This document shows positions 8,298 to 17,794 of a stretch of DNA of 40,062 bases, in pieces (positions within the stretch are counted from its first letter, which is position 1; every line of letters starts with the position of its first letter). The position numbers and the translations under genes were made by a program. The stretch comes from Myxococcales bacterium (lineage in GTDB: Bacteria; Myxococcota_A; Polyangia; Polyangiales; Polyangiaceae). The stretch is from positions 1 to 40,062 of the forward strand of contig SXNL01000369.1 in the NCBI GenBank assembly GCA_005777185.1, read 5' to 3'. The notes below the pieces were generated by a model, which ran no database searches, was not told the DNA's origin, and saw only the letters and a program-made list of their open reading frames with translations.

Positions 8298-9461
8298 ATG
8301 GATCTCACCTTCACCGAGGAGGAGCGCGCGTTCCGCCGCGAGGCCCGCCTGTGGCTGGAGGCGAACGTGCCGCCCGGACCGCACCCGTCGGGGGACACGG
8401 CGGACGGCTTCGACTTCTGCAGACGATGGGAACGAGAGCTGTTCGATGCCCGCTGGGCCGTCGTGTCCTGGCCCGAGCGATACGGTGGACGTGGCGCGTC
8501 GCTCGTGGAGTGGCTCATCTTCGAGGAGGAGTACTACCGGGCCGGCGCCCCGCAGCGCGTGAGCCAGAACGGGATCTTCCTCCTCGCCCCGACGCTGTTC
8601 GAGCTCGGCACGGAGGAGCAGAAGGAGCGCATCCTGCCGGCGATGGCGGCGGCGCGCGCCCTCTGGGCGCAGGGGTGGTCGGAGCCCGGCGCCGGGAGCG
8701 ATCTCGCCGCGCTGCGTTCGAGGGCGGTGCGCGACGAGGCGCGAGGCGGCTGGCTCCTCACAGGACAGAAGACGTGGTGCACGCGGGCGGCGTTCTGCGA
8801 CCACCTCTTCGGGCTCTTCCGCACCGGGACCGGGAAGGAGCACGCGCGTCACAAGGGCCTGACCTACTTCTTCGTGGACCTCCGGGCGCCTGGCGTCACG
8901 GTGCGCCCGGTCGGGCGCCTCGACGGCGACGCCGGCTTCGCGGACGTCGTCCTCGAGGACGTGTTCGTGCCGGACGGCGACGTCCTCGGCCGCGTGCACG
9001 AGGGATGGAGCGTGGCGATGTCGACCACGTCCAGCGAGCGCGGCCTCTCGCTCCGCAGCCCCGGCCGCTTCCTCGCGACGGCCGAGCGGCTGGTCGCCCT
9101 TTACCGGCGCGAGCGCGAGCGCGGGGCCGGCGTGGCGTGCCGCGAGCGCGTCGTGGACGCGCTCCTCGACGCGGAGGCGTACCGCCTCCACACGTTCCAG
9201 ACCGTGAGCAAGATGGCGGAGGCGGGCGCCAAGATGGGCGCAGAATCGAGCCTCAACAAGATCTTCTGGTCCGAGATGGACCTCGCGATGCACGAGACCG
9301 CCCTCGCCCTCCTCGGCCCGTCGGCGCCGCTCGTCGAGGGCCCGGACGGCGCGTGGATGAAGGGCTTCGAGTTCGCCCTCGCCGGTCCGATCTACGCGGG
9401 CACGAACGAGATCCAGCGCAACATCGTCGCCGAACGCCTCCTCGGCCTCCCGCGGAAGTAG
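8298..9461 (+). CDS. Acyl-CoA dehydrogenase, FadE26/FadE28-like subunit
   Basis: 387 residues with the full acyl-CoA dehydrogenase fold: N-terminal helices beginning MDLTFTEEERAFRREAR, FAD/substrate-binding QGWSEPGAGSDLAAL, and C-terminal YAGTNEIQRNIVAERLLGL. The usual catalytic Glu in the YEGT position of short/medium-chain enzymes is Ala here. Glu247 in STTSSERG sits where isovaleryl-CoA-type enzymes carry their base. The mycobacterial steroid side-chain enzymes (FadE26/27, FadE28/29) are alpha2beta2 heterotetramers from adjacent genes, and a second fadE follows after 6 bp. The start ATG is chosen because homology begins there; the frame is open from 8244, inside the promoter. It is probably the first gene of the operon. 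Confidence 0.85.
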   Translation: MDLTFTEEERAFRREARLWLEANVPPGPHPSGDTADGFDFCRRWERELFDARWAVVSWPERYGGRGASLVEWLIFEEEYYRAGAPQRVSQNGIFLLAPTLFELGTEEQKERILPAMAAARALWAQGWSEPGAGSDLAALRSRAVRDEARGGWLLTGQKTWCTRAAFCDHLFGLFRTGTGKEHARHKGLTYFFVDLRAPGVTVRPVGRLDGDAGFADVVLEDVFVPDGDVLGRVHEGWSVAMSTTSSERGLSLRSPGRFLATAERLVALYRRERERGAGVACRERVVDALLDAEAYRLHTFQTVSKMAEAGAKMGAESSLNKIFWSEMDLAMHETALALLGPSAPLVEGPDGAWMKGFEFALAGPIYAGTNEIQRNIVAERLLGLPRK

Positions 9462-9467
9462 GGCGCG

Positions 9468-10517
9468 TTGCGCTTCGCGTTCACCGAGGAGCAGCTCGCG
9501 TTTCGCGACGCGACGCGCGCCATGCTCGCGCGGATCTGCCCCGCGACCGCGGTCCGGACCGCGTGGGATCCGGCGTCCAGCGGGCGGGATCCAGCGCGCT
9601 GGAAGGTGCTCGCGGACGCGGGCATCGTGGGCCTCCTCGTGGACGAGGCGCAGGGCGGGCTGGGGCGTCGCGTGATCGATCTCGTGCTCCTGATCGAGGA
9701 GGCCGGGCGCGCCGCCCTCCCGGAGCCCCTCGTGGAGACCGCGCTCGTGGCCGCGCCCCTGCTCGCCGCGACGGGCTCTCCGACCGCCAACGAGTGGCTG
9801 GCCCGAATCGTGAGCGGCGACGCGACGATCACGACGTCCCTCGACGGTGAACCGCTCGTGGCCGACGCGCACGTCGCCGACCGGATCATCGTGCAAGCGA
9901 GGGACACGATGCTGCTCGTCGACCCGCGGGAGTGTTCCGTCGTGCATCAGCCCACGGTCGACGGCGCGCGGCGGATCTTCACGCTCGGGAGCGATCCCCG
10001 TGGCCTCGCACTGACGCCTGGCGATCCCGCGCGCGGCCTCGCGGCGCGTGCGTTCGATCACGGCGCCCTCGGCGTGGCGGCGATGCAGCTCGGCCTCGCG
10101 GCGCGCATGATCGACCTCGCCGTGGCCCACGTTTCGACCCGGGAGCAGTTCGGCCAGCCGGTGGGCAGCTTCCAGGCCGTCAAGCACCACCTCGCCGACG
10201 CGCTCCTCGCGCTCGAGCTGGCCCGGCCGCTCGTGTACCGCGCCGCCTGCTCGCTGTCCCACGACCGCGTCCACGCGGCCCTCCACGTGTCGATGGCGCG
10301 CGCGCGCGCAGACCAGGCCGCCGGGATCGCCGCCAGGAAGTCGCTGCAATGCCACGGCGCGATCGGCTACTCCTTCGAGTACGATCTCCATCTGTTCATG
10401 AAGCGCAGCTGGGCCCTCTCCTCTGCGTTCGGCACGACCTCCTTCCACAGAGACCGCGTCGGCGTCGTCTGCCTCGACGGCGACTCCCCCCCCCCGGACC
10501 CGTTCGGAGAACCCTAG
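9468..10517 (+). CDS. Acyl-CoA dehydrogenase, partner subunit (FadE27/FadE29-like)
   Basis: 349 residues starting at TTG, 6 bp after the previous fadE. It begins MRFAFTEEQLAFRDATRAML and ends in a short C-terminal region (SLQCHGAIGYSFEYDLHLFM). It retains the FAD-contact stretch around HVSTREQFGQPVGSFQAVKH. No IVD-type Glu and no YEGT Glu is evident, which fits the non-basic subunit of a heterotetrameric steroid-CoA dehydrogenase that contributes to FAD binding. The pair would form the alpha,beta-unsaturated steroid-CoA thioester. The heterotetramer is inferred from gene pairing and motif loss. Confidence 0.8.
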   Translation: MRFAFTEEQLAFRDATRAMLARICPATAVRTAWDPASSGRDPARWKVLADAGIVGLLVDEAQGGLGRRVIDLVLLIEEAGRAALPEPLVETALVAAPLLAATGSPTANEWLARIVSGDATITTSLDGEPLVADAHVADRIIVQARDTMLLVDPRECSVVHQPTVDGARRIFTLGSDPRGLALTPGDPARGLAARAFDHGALGVAAMQLGLAARMIDLAVAHVSTREQFGQPVGSFQAVKHHLADALLALELARPLVYRAACSLSHDRVHAALHVSMARARADQAAGIAARKSLQCHGAIGYSFEYDLHLFMKRSWALSSAFGTTSFHRDRVGVVCLDGDSPPPDPFGEP

Positions 10518-10519
10518 AG

Positions 10520-11671
10520 ATGCCCGAAGCCTACCTCGTCGACGCCGTGCGCACGCCCGTGGGCAAGCGGAACGGCGGCCTCTCCAAGGTCCACCCCGCC
10601 GACCTCGGCGCCCACGTCATCCGCGCGCTCGTGGAGCGCACGGGGATCGACCCGGCCGCGGTGGACGACGTCGTCTTCGGCTGCGTCGACGTCATCGGTC
10701 CGCAGTCCGGCGACATCGCCCGCACGTGCTGGCTCTCGGCGGGGTACACCGACGAGGTTCCCGGCGTCACCATCGACCGGCAGTGCGGATCGTCCCAGCA
10801 GGCGGTGCACGTCGCGGCCCAGGCGGTGATGAGCGGCACCGCGGATCTCGTGGTCGCCGGCGGCGTCCAGAACATGAGCCAGATCCCCATCGGCGCCTCG
10901 ATGCTGGCGGGCAAGGCCTACGGGATCGAGAACCGGTTCGTCGGCGCCACAGGCTGGAGCGCGAGGTACGGCACCGATCCCCTCTCGCAGTTCAGATCGG
11001 CGGAGATGATCGCCGGGAAGTGGGAGCTCAGCCGCGAGGCGATGGAGCGCTTCGCGTTCGAGAGCCACCGCCGGGCCGCAGCCGCCATCGATCTCGGCCA
11101 CTTCTCCGGGGAGATCGTGCCCATCGCGGGCATCGTCGCGGACGAGGGGGTGCGGCGCGACACGTCGCTCGAGAAGCTCGCGACCCTGAAGACCGTCGAG
11201 GACGGCGGGCGCATCACCCCGGGCACGTCGAGCCAGATCTCCGACGGCGCGGCCGCGATCCTCGTCGCGTCCGAGGACGCCGTGCGAGCGCACGGCCTCA
11301 CGCCGCGCGCGCGCGTGCACCACCTCTCTGTGCGGGGGGCGGATCCGGTGTGGATGCTCACGGCCCCCATTCCCGCGACCCGGCGCGCGCTCGATCGGTG
11401 CGGCCTCGGCATCGGCGACATCGGCGTCGTGGAGATCAACGAGGCGTTCGCCTCGGTCGTGATGGCGTGGGCGCGCGAGCTCGAGCCCGATCCGGCCATC
11501 GTGAACCCGAACGGCGGCGCCATCGCGCGCGGCCACCCGCTCGGCGCGACGGGCGCCCGCCTGATGACCACTCTCCTCGGAGAGATGGAGCGCAGGAAGG
11601 CGCGGTACGGCCTGCAGACAATGTGCGAGGGCGGCAGCCAGGCGCCCGTGACGATCCTCGAGCGGCTGTAG
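10520..11671 (+). CDS. Thiolase (acetyl-CoA acetyltransferase, FadA5-like)
   Basis: 383 residues. Thiolases cleave beta-ketoacyl-CoA with CoA. The nucleophile Cys89 is in DRQCGSSQQAVHVAAQAV, the conserved position for this family. The C-terminal catalytic elements are NGGAIARGHPLGATGA (His) and MCEGGSQAPVTILERL (second Cys). The CEGGxQA version of the usual CxGGGQG motif is shared by FadA5-type thiolases that act on steroid side-chain CoA esters. It starts 2 bp after the second fadE stop, in the same operon. A generic fatty-acid thiolase cannot be excluded, but the neighbours favour a steroid substrate. Confidence 0.85.
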   Translation: MPEAYLVDAVRTPVGKRNGGLSKVHPADLGAHVIRALVERTGIDPAAVDDVVFGCVDVIGPQSGDIARTCWLSAGYTDEVPGVTIDRQCGSSQQAVHVAAQAVMSGTADLVVAGGVQNMSQIPIGASMLAGKAYGIENRFVGATGWSARYGTDPLSQFRSAEMIAGKWELSREAMERFAFESHRRAAAAIDLGHFSGEIVPIAGIVADEGVRRDTSLEKLATLKTVEDGGRITPGTSSQISDGAAAILVASEDAVRAHGLTPRARVHHLSVRGADPVWMLTAPIPATRRALDRCGLGIGDIGVVEINEAFASVVMAWARELEPDPAIVNPNGGAIARGHPLGATGARLMTTLLGEMERRKARYGLQTMCEGGSQAPVTILERL

Positions 11672-11673
11672 CG

Positions 11674-13275
11674 ATGGCGGGCGACGAGGGCACGCGCGGC
11701 GATCTGGAGCTCGGCACCATCGCGCGCCTCGTCCGGATCGCGGCGGAGCGCCATGGCACGCGCGACGCGATCGTGGACGGCGACACGACGCTGTCGTTCG
11801 TGGAGCTCGCCGCGCGTGTACGGCGCGCGGCGGGCGCGCTGATCCACGCCGGGGTCGCGCCCGGGGACCGCGTCGCGATCTGGGGCGCGAACTCGTGGCA
11901 GTGGGAGGTGGCGGCGCTCGGCGTTCACTCCGTGGGCGCGGTGGTGGTCCCCATCAACACGCGGTTCAAGGGCCCCGAGGCCGCGTACGTGCTCGCGAAG
12001 AGCGGGGCTCGGCTCCTCTTCACGGAGTGCGACTTCCTCGGCGCGGATCTGCACGCGTCGCTCCGCGCGGCGGACGCGAGCCTCCCCCGCCTCGGGCGCG
12101 TGGTGACACTGCGCGGGCCCGCGCGAGGCGACGTCCTCGAGTGGAGCACGTTCATCGAGGAGGGCGCCCGAGTCCCCGACGAGGAGGCCCAGGGTCGCGC
12201 CGAGGCCGTGGGCCCCCACGATCTCGGGGACGTCATCTTCACGTCCGGCACGACGGGGCACCCGAAGGGCGCGCTCGCGACGCACGCGCAGTCGCTGCGG
12301 GCGTTCCGCGACTGGGCCGACGTGGTGGGGCTTCGCCCGACGGATCGTTACCTCGTCGCCCTGCCCTACTTCCACACGTTCGGCTACAAGGCCGGCTGGC
12401 TCGCGGCGCTCATGGTGGGCGCGACCGTGTTTCCCCAGCCCACGTTCGAGGTCGACGACATCCTTGTGCGGGTGGCGCGCGATCGCATCACCGTGCTGCC
12501 GGGGCCGCCCGCGCTCTACCAGACGCTCCTCGCGCGACCGGACCTCCGCGAGCGTGATCTGTCCTCGCTTCGCCTCGCGGTGACGGGAGCTGCGGTGATC
12601 CCCGTCGAGCTCATCCACCGCATGCGCCGCGAACTGGCGTTCGAGACGATCGTGACGGGCTACGGTCTGACGGAGGCGACGGGCGTCTCGACGATGTGCC
12701 GCGCCGGGGACGACCCCGAGACGATCGCCAGCACCTCGGGGCGTGCGATCCCGGGCGTCGAGGTCCGGGTCGTGGACGACGCCGGGACCGAGCTACCGCG
12801 CGGCGAGCCGGGGGAGATCGTGGTGCGCGGCTACAGCGTGATGCGCGGGTACCTCGACGATCCCGAGGCGACGCGGGCCGCGATCGACGAGGCCGGATGG
12901 CTCCACACCGGCGACGTCGGCGTGATGGACCCGCGCGGGTACCTCCGCATCACCGACCGCAAGAAGGACATGTTCATCGTGGGCGGGTTCAACGCCTACC
13001 CCGCCGAGATCGAGCGCGTCATCCTGCAGCACGACGCGATCGCGCAGGCGGCGGTCGTCGGCGCGCCGGACGAGCGCCTCGGCGAGATCGGCGTCGCGTT
13101 CGTGGTGCCGCGCGCGGGACGATCGGTCGACGCCGGCGAGCTGATCGCGTTCTGCCGCGAGCGAATGGCGAACTTCAAGGTGCCTCGGAAGGTCGTGCTC
13201 GTCCCTTCCCTGCCGATGAACGCGACGGGCAAGGTGCAGAAGTTCATCCTCCGGGAGAAGGTCCGCGCGTCGTGA
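11674..13275 (+). CDS. Acyl-CoA synthetase, FadD3-like
   Basis: 533 residues, AMP-forming. Motifs: P-loop FTSGTTGHPKGAL, GYGLTEATGVSTMC, WLHTGDVGVMDPRGYLRIT, DRKKDMFIVGGFNAYPAEIE and the catalytic Lys in NATGKVQKFIL. The DRKKDMFIVGGFNAYPAEIE region resembles mycobacterial FadD3, which activates the C/D-ring propionate HIP late in steroid degradation. It sits between a thiolase (2 bp) and the serine hydrolase (1-bp overlap). FadD3 assignment is by motif resemblance; medium-chain or fatty-acid CoA ligases share much of this. Confidence 0.8.
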   Translation: MAGDEGTRGDLELGTIARLVRIAAERHGTRDAIVDGDTTLSFVELAARVRRAAGALIHAGVAPGDRVAIWGANSWQWEVAALGVHSVGAVVVPINTRFKGPEAAYVLAKSGARLLFTECDFLGADLHASLRAADASLPRLGRVVTLRGPARGDVLEWSTFIEEGARVPDEEAQGRAEAVGPHDLGDVIFTSGTTGHPKGALATHAQSLRAFRDWADVVGLRPTDRYLVALPYFHTFGYKAGWLAALMVGATVFPQPTFEVDDILVRVARDRITVLPGPPALYQTLLARPDLRERDLSSLRLAVTGAAVIPVELIHRMRRELAFETIVTGYGLTEATGVSTMCRAGDDPETIASTSGRAIPGVEVRVVDDAGTELPRGEPGEIVVRGYSVMRGYLDDPEATRAAIDEAGWLHTGDVGVMDPRGYLRITDRKKDMFIVGGFNAYPAEIERVILQHDAIAQAAVVGAPDERLGEIGVAFVVPRAGRSVDAGELIAFCRERMANFKVPRKVVLVPSLPMNATGKVQKFILREKVRAS

Positions 13276-14543
13276 TGGATCGCCTCGACCTCCGCCGCAT
13301 CGGCCTGCCACGGATGCACGTCCGTGTCTTCCCCGCCGCCGAGGTCACGAGCCGGAACGCCGCCGCAGAGGTGGACCCGCGCGAGGTCGGCCTCTCGGCG
13401 GCGGACGTCGACGCCATGTGGGCGTCCGTCGAGCGGCTCTACGCGACCGGCCTCCACCCCGCGATCGCGCTCGCGGTCCGGCGGCGGGGCAAGGTCGTCC
13501 TCGACCGCGCGATCGGGCACGTGCGCGGCAACGGCACGGACGACGACGCGCGCGCACCCCGGATCCCGATCCGTCACGACTCGCTCTTCAGCCTCTACTC
13601 CGCGTCCAAGGCGGTCACGGCGATGGTCGTCCACCTGCTCGACGACCGCGGCCTCGTGCACCTCGACGACCCCGTCGTCGAGTACATCCCGGAGTTCGGC
13701 AAGCACGGCAAGGAGTGGATCACGCTCAGGCACATCCTCACGCACCGCGCCGGGATCCCGACCTTGCCGGGCGTGAGGATCGACCTCGACGCGCTCGCCG
13801 ATCCGCGCCGGATCGTCGAGATCCTCTGCGACGCACGACCGGTGAGCGTGCCGGGCAGGCGCATCACGTACCACGCGCTCACGGGCGGCTACGTGATCGG
13901 CGAGGTCGTACGCCGCGTCACGGGGCGGGACATCCGCGCGGTCCTCCGCGACGAGGTGCTCGCGCCCCTCGGGTTCGACACGTTCGGCTACGGCGTCCCC
14001 GCGGAGCGGATCGGCGACGTCGCGGAGAACGCCAGCACGGGGGCGCCGGCGGTGCCGCCGTACCGCTGGCTCATCGAGCGCGGGCTGGGTGTGAGCGTGC
14101 GCGCGGCGGCCCGGATGTCGAACGACCCGCGCTTTCTCACCGCGATCATCCCGTCGGGGAACATCATCGGCACCGCGAACGAGGCGTCCCGATTCTTCCA
14201 GGTGCTGCTCGCCGGCGGCGAGGACGGCGGCGTGCGCGTCTTCGGCCGTCGGACGGTGCGACGCGCCATCGCCGAGCAGTCGTACCTGGAGATCGACTCC
14301 TTCCTCGGCCTCCCCGTCCGCTACGGCATGGGCTTCATGCTCGGCACCGACGCGCTCAGCCTCTACGGCGCGAGCTCGGGCCGCGCGTTCGGGCACGTGG
14401 GGTTCACGAACGTGATCGCGTGGGCCGATCCCGATCGCGACCTCGCCGTGGGGCTGATGACGAGCGGGAAGCCCTTCGTCACGCCCGGCCAGCTCGCGTG
14501 GCTGGCGATCCCCCGCACGCTCGCGCGGGTCTGCGCGCGGTGA
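13275..14543 (+). CDS. Serine beta-lactamase-fold hydrolase (LipE-like)
   Basis: 422 residues of the class C beta-lactamase/esterase fold. The catalytic S-x-x-K is Ser109-Ala-Ser-Lys112 (SLYSASKAVTAM). A Tyr motif follows (ITYHALTGGYVIGEV), and the third motif is GHVGFTNV. In mycobacteria lipE, an esterase of this fold, belongs to the KstR regulon. The start ATG overlaps the ligase stop by 1 bp (TGATG), so translation is coupled, and it is the last gene of the operon. It may hydrolyse an ester or thioester formed during steroid catabolism; the substrate is unknown. There is no signal peptide. Confidence 0.8.
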   Translation: MDRLDLRRIGLPRMHVRVFPAAEVTSRNAAAEVDPREVGLSAADVDAMWASVERLYATGLHPAIALAVRRRGKVVLDRAIGHVRGNGTDDDARAPRIPIRHDSLFSLYSASKAVTAMVVHLLDDRGLVHLDDPVVEYIPEFGKHGKEWITLRHILTHRAGIPTLPGVRIDLDALADPRRIVEILCDARPVSVPGRRITYHALTGGYVIGEVVRRVTGRDIRAVLRDEVLAPLGFDTFGYGVPAERIGDVAENASTGAPAVPPYRWLIERGLGVSVRAAARMSNDPRFLTAIIPSGNIIGTANEASRFFQVLLAGGEDGGVRVFGRRTVRRAIAEQSYLEIDSFLGLPVRYGMGFMLGTDALSLYGASSGRAFGHVGFTNVIAWADPDRDLAVGLMTSGKPFVTPGQLAWLAIPRTLARVCAR

Positions 14544-14636
14544 GCGCGCCCTTGTTGCCGACGTGATACCCCTTTGTTAGACTGGCGGTTGGCGGTTCGC
14601 TCACCGCGGACGACGCGCGCGGCTCTCCTCGGATCG

Positions 14637-16089
14637 ATGGCGACCAAGCACGAAAATCCTGGCGCGCCTCGCCCCGGAGAGATCTTCGCGGGCAAATACG
14701 TCATCGAGCGCACGCTCGGGGCCGGCGGGATGGGCTTCGTCGTCTCCGCCAAGCATCTCCAGCTCGACGATCGGGTCGCGATCAAGATCGCTGCACCCGC
14801 ACCTGTCCCAGAGGCCGGACATCGTCGCGCGGTTCTTGCACGAGGGGCGGGCGGCGTTCAAGATCCGCAGCGAGCACGTGGTCCGGATGCTCGACGTCTG
14901 CGAGAGCGACGGCGTGCCGTACCTCGTCACCGAGTATCTCGACGGCCTCGACCTGGCGGCGCTTCTCGAGCGGGAGGGCAAGCTCGCGCCGGCCGTCGCG
15001 GTCGACTACCTGCTGCAGGCGTGCGAGGCGCTCGCCGAGGCGCACGCCCAGCGCATCATCCATCGAGACCTGAAGCCCGCCAACCTCTTCCTGGTCCACG
15101 GAGCCGACGGCACGCCGATCGTGAAGGTGCTCGATTTCGGCATCTCGAAGGTCATGGTGGGCGAGGGCTCGGAGTCGCTCTCGATGACGACGACGACCGT
15201 GACCATGGGGTCACCGCTCTACATGTCGCCCGAGCAGCTCAAGAGCTCGAAGGGGGTGGACGAGCGCACGGATATCTGGGCGCTCGGCGTGATCCTGTTC
15301 GAGCTCCTCACGGGGCGGCGGCCTTTCGTCGCGCATTCCATGGCCGAGCTCGGCGCTCTCGTGCTCGCCGGAACCGCCCCCGACGTTCGCGACTTCGCTC
15401 CGGACACGCCGCCCGCCCTCGCCGCGGCGGTCGCCACGTGCCTCCGGTGCGACAGCGCCCAGCGGTTTCCGTCCGTCGCGGAGCTCTCGTACGCGCTTGC
15501 GCCCTTCGGGTCGGAGTCCGCTCAAGCTTCCGCGCAGACCATACGGCGCCTGCTGGAGACGGTCCCGAGGCCGGCGTCGAGCTGGGGCGCCTACGGAACG
15601 CCGTCGAAGGCGCGCCTCGCGCTCGCCGAGACGGCCGTGGACGCGACGAGCGTATGGGGAGAGGCGACGGATTTCAGCTCGACCGGCGGCCCGTCCCAGG
15701 CCGCCGCCCCGCCGCCGCCACCGCGCGCGATGCGGAGGCCGCTCGCGTTCGCGGTCGTGGCCCTCCTGATCGGCGTGGGTGTCCTCGCAGGCATCACACG
15801 GCCGTGGGCCCCGCATGTCACCGCCGCGCGACCTCCGGCGTCCGCCGTCGCCGCGATCCCCGTCGCGACGTCCGCGCCTACCGCGCCGATCGCCAGCGAT
15901 CTCCCCACCGCGGCGGCCGAGCCACCGCGCGCGCCCGCCGGCGCCTCGGTAGCGAGGAAGCCGGCCGCGCGCCCGGGCGCGGCGAGACCGGTCCTCGCGA
16001 CGCCTCCGCGCACGTCCCCGAGCGCGTCGGCTGGACCGCCGGCAAAGCCGACACCGGCGAGCGACTTCAGCCCGGACCGCTTCGAGTAG
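14637..16089 (+). pseudogene. Hanks-type Ser/Thr kinase interrupted by a one-base frameshift
   Basis: The N-terminal part (ATG 14637) has the glycine loop GAGGMGFV and VAIKI with Lys50. The frame is lost right after this: an extra G at 14790 separates ATC (I) from the CTGCACCCG that continues the kinase. From 14791 the +1 frame carries the rest: HRDLKPANLF, DFGISKVM, GSPLYMSPEQ, DIWALGVILFELL, a transmembrane helix (AFAVVALLIGVGVLAGI) and an Ala/Pro-rich tail ending SDFSPDRFE. If the G is removed the product is 483 residues with all catalytic motifs. It could be a recent pseudogene or a sequence error. It parallels the intact kinase at 2467-3750. Confidence 0.8.
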
Positions 16090-16102
16090 ACCGGAGGGTG
16101 AC

Positions 16103-16815
16103 GTGCTCCTAGGCCACCTTCAGACGTCGCGGGCGGTCGTCCTCGTGTTGCTCGTCGCACGCGTCGTCCACGCGGACGACGAGGGACCGAGCGCCCGCGC
16201 GGACCGGCTGTTCGGGGAGGCCATGGCCCTCATCGAGCAAGGAAACTACCGGGACGCCTACCCGAGGCTCGACGAGAGCCAGCGCCTGGATCCGGGGCTC
16301 GGCACGCAGTACAACCTCGCGCTGTGCGAGGAGCGGATCGGCATGCACGCGCGCGCGTGGCGTAACCTGAAGGCCGTGGAGACGCTCGCGCACGCCAGCG
16401 GCAAGCGGACCCGCGAGGAGGCCGCGCGCGCGAAGCTCCGGGAGATCACGCCGCGGGTGCCCCACCTGAAGCTCACGGTCGTCGAGGCGGACGTCACCGT
16501 ACGGGTGGACGGCGAGGTGGTCGCGCGCGAGGCGTATGGCTTCCTGGCGGTGGACACCGGGCGACATACCATCAGGCCGTGGCCGCGACGAAGCAGAAGT
16601 GGTCCCTGGAGGTGACGGTCCCGGACAAACCTGCCGGATGGTCGTGGGGCCGCGGTCGAGGTCGCGGTGCCCGCGCTGCACGCGGTCGCGTCCAGACCCG
16701 GGACCCGGGAGGTGGTGCGGGAACCGGCGAGCGGACGCCGGACGACGGGATACATCCTCGGAGGCGTGGGGCTCGGCGGTCTGGCGGTCGCCGTCACGAC
16801 GGGGATCCTCGTCCT
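16103..16815 (+). pseudogene. TPR/PEGA-like envelope protein, frameshifted and truncated
   Basis: It begins at a GTG with a GGAGGG ribosome site (16093-16098), 13 bp after the kinase. There is a signal-like N-terminus, TPR helices (AMALIEQGNYRDAYPRLDES, YNLALCEERIGMHARAWRNL) and a PEGA-like start (VTVRVDGEVVAREAYGFLAV). The frame then breaks. A net -1 change at about 16574-16576 leads to VAATKQKWSLEVTVPDKP. A net +1 at about 16625-16640 leads to AVEVAVPALHAVA, a transmembrane segment TTGYILGGVGLGGLAVAVT and GILVL. There the expected C-terminus is lost and the next gene fragment begins in a third frame. The layout matches the intact gene at 1581-2462. Confidence 0.7.
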
Positions 16816-17792
16816 CGACGGACTACCTGCTCGCGGTCCGCGGGCTCCGCCTCGACCGCCTCCCCGACGCCGGGCCTCCCGAGCCCGCGCTCGGCTTCAA
16901 CGTGGACCACACGTGCACGTGCCCGGGGCCAGAGTCGTGCGTCCCGCCTGCGAACGCCTCGGGAAACCGGTGCGACGAGCCGGGAGGTCGTGACAACGCC
17001 ACGCTCGGCGTGTTCACGGCGTACTCGGCCGTGGCGCCCGAGGCCTTCCAGCCGGGCTTCGTGCGCACGCAGATTGCGATGGGGCGGTACACGTTCCTCC
17101 TGAAGCTCCAGAACTACAACGGCACCCCCAACGACCGAGAGGTCATCGTGAGCTTCTTCGTGTCGAGCGGCGTGGAGGGCGTCCAGACCTCGGACGGCGG
17201 CGATCTGCCGCCTCCGACGTTCGACGGGGGAGACGTGTGGACGGTGGATCCCCTGTCGTTGCTCTCGGGCGTGTCTGCGAACGGACGGGACTGCCTGGTA
17301 GACGCCACACCCTGTGCGCCGAAGTACAGCGACGGCCAAGCGTACGTCGTCGACGGCCTCCTCGTCGCCCACATCGACGCGCCCCTCCGCATCGGGCTCA
17401 CGATGGGGACGTTCCACATGGACGTGAAGGGCGGTGTCATGGTCGCCAGGCTGACGCGCTCGGGCGCCTCGTTCTCCCTCGCCGGCGACTACGGGGGACG
17501 CCTCCAGATCGGCGATCTCCTGAGGGGCCTGGCGTTCTTCCGGGCCCCCGTGGGTCCGGGGTTCCTGTGCCCCGGCGTGCCCCTCTTCGATAACCTCAAG
17601 GGGAAGCTCTGCGAGCACCTCGATCTACGCGGTCAGCAGGCGGAGGACGGCAGGGAGCTGCCTTGTGATGCGCTCTCGACGAGCCTCTCGTTCGACGCGT
17701 ACCCCGCGCAACTCGGGCACGTCTGGCAGCCGCAGCCCGAGGTGCACCCGTGCACGAACGTGCCGGACGCCGCCGCGTACCGCTGCCCGTGA
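16816..17792 (+). pseudogene. Cys-rich secreted/lipoprotein gene lacking its N-terminus
   Basis: From about 16816 the third frame encodes some 325 residues that look like a genuine extracellular protein: DYLLAVRGLRLDRL, then GFNVDHTCTCPGPESCVPP, a beta-rich body, and paired Cys (CLVDATPCAP, FLCPGVPLFDNLKGKLC). No start codon, signal peptide or ribosome site precedes it in frame. It joins directly to the transmembrane part of the TPR protein, as a deletion would produce. The family is not identified. It ends 2 bp before the convergent wax-ester synthase gene. Codon use looks normal for the window. Confidence 0.6.
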
Positions 17793-17794
17793 GC

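Noticed and set aside
16536-17792. Reading this frame as one intact gene from the ATG at 16536
   Set aside because: The first 90 or so codons overlap the TPR pseudogene in another frame and look like shadow sequence; protein-like sequence begins only at about 16816.
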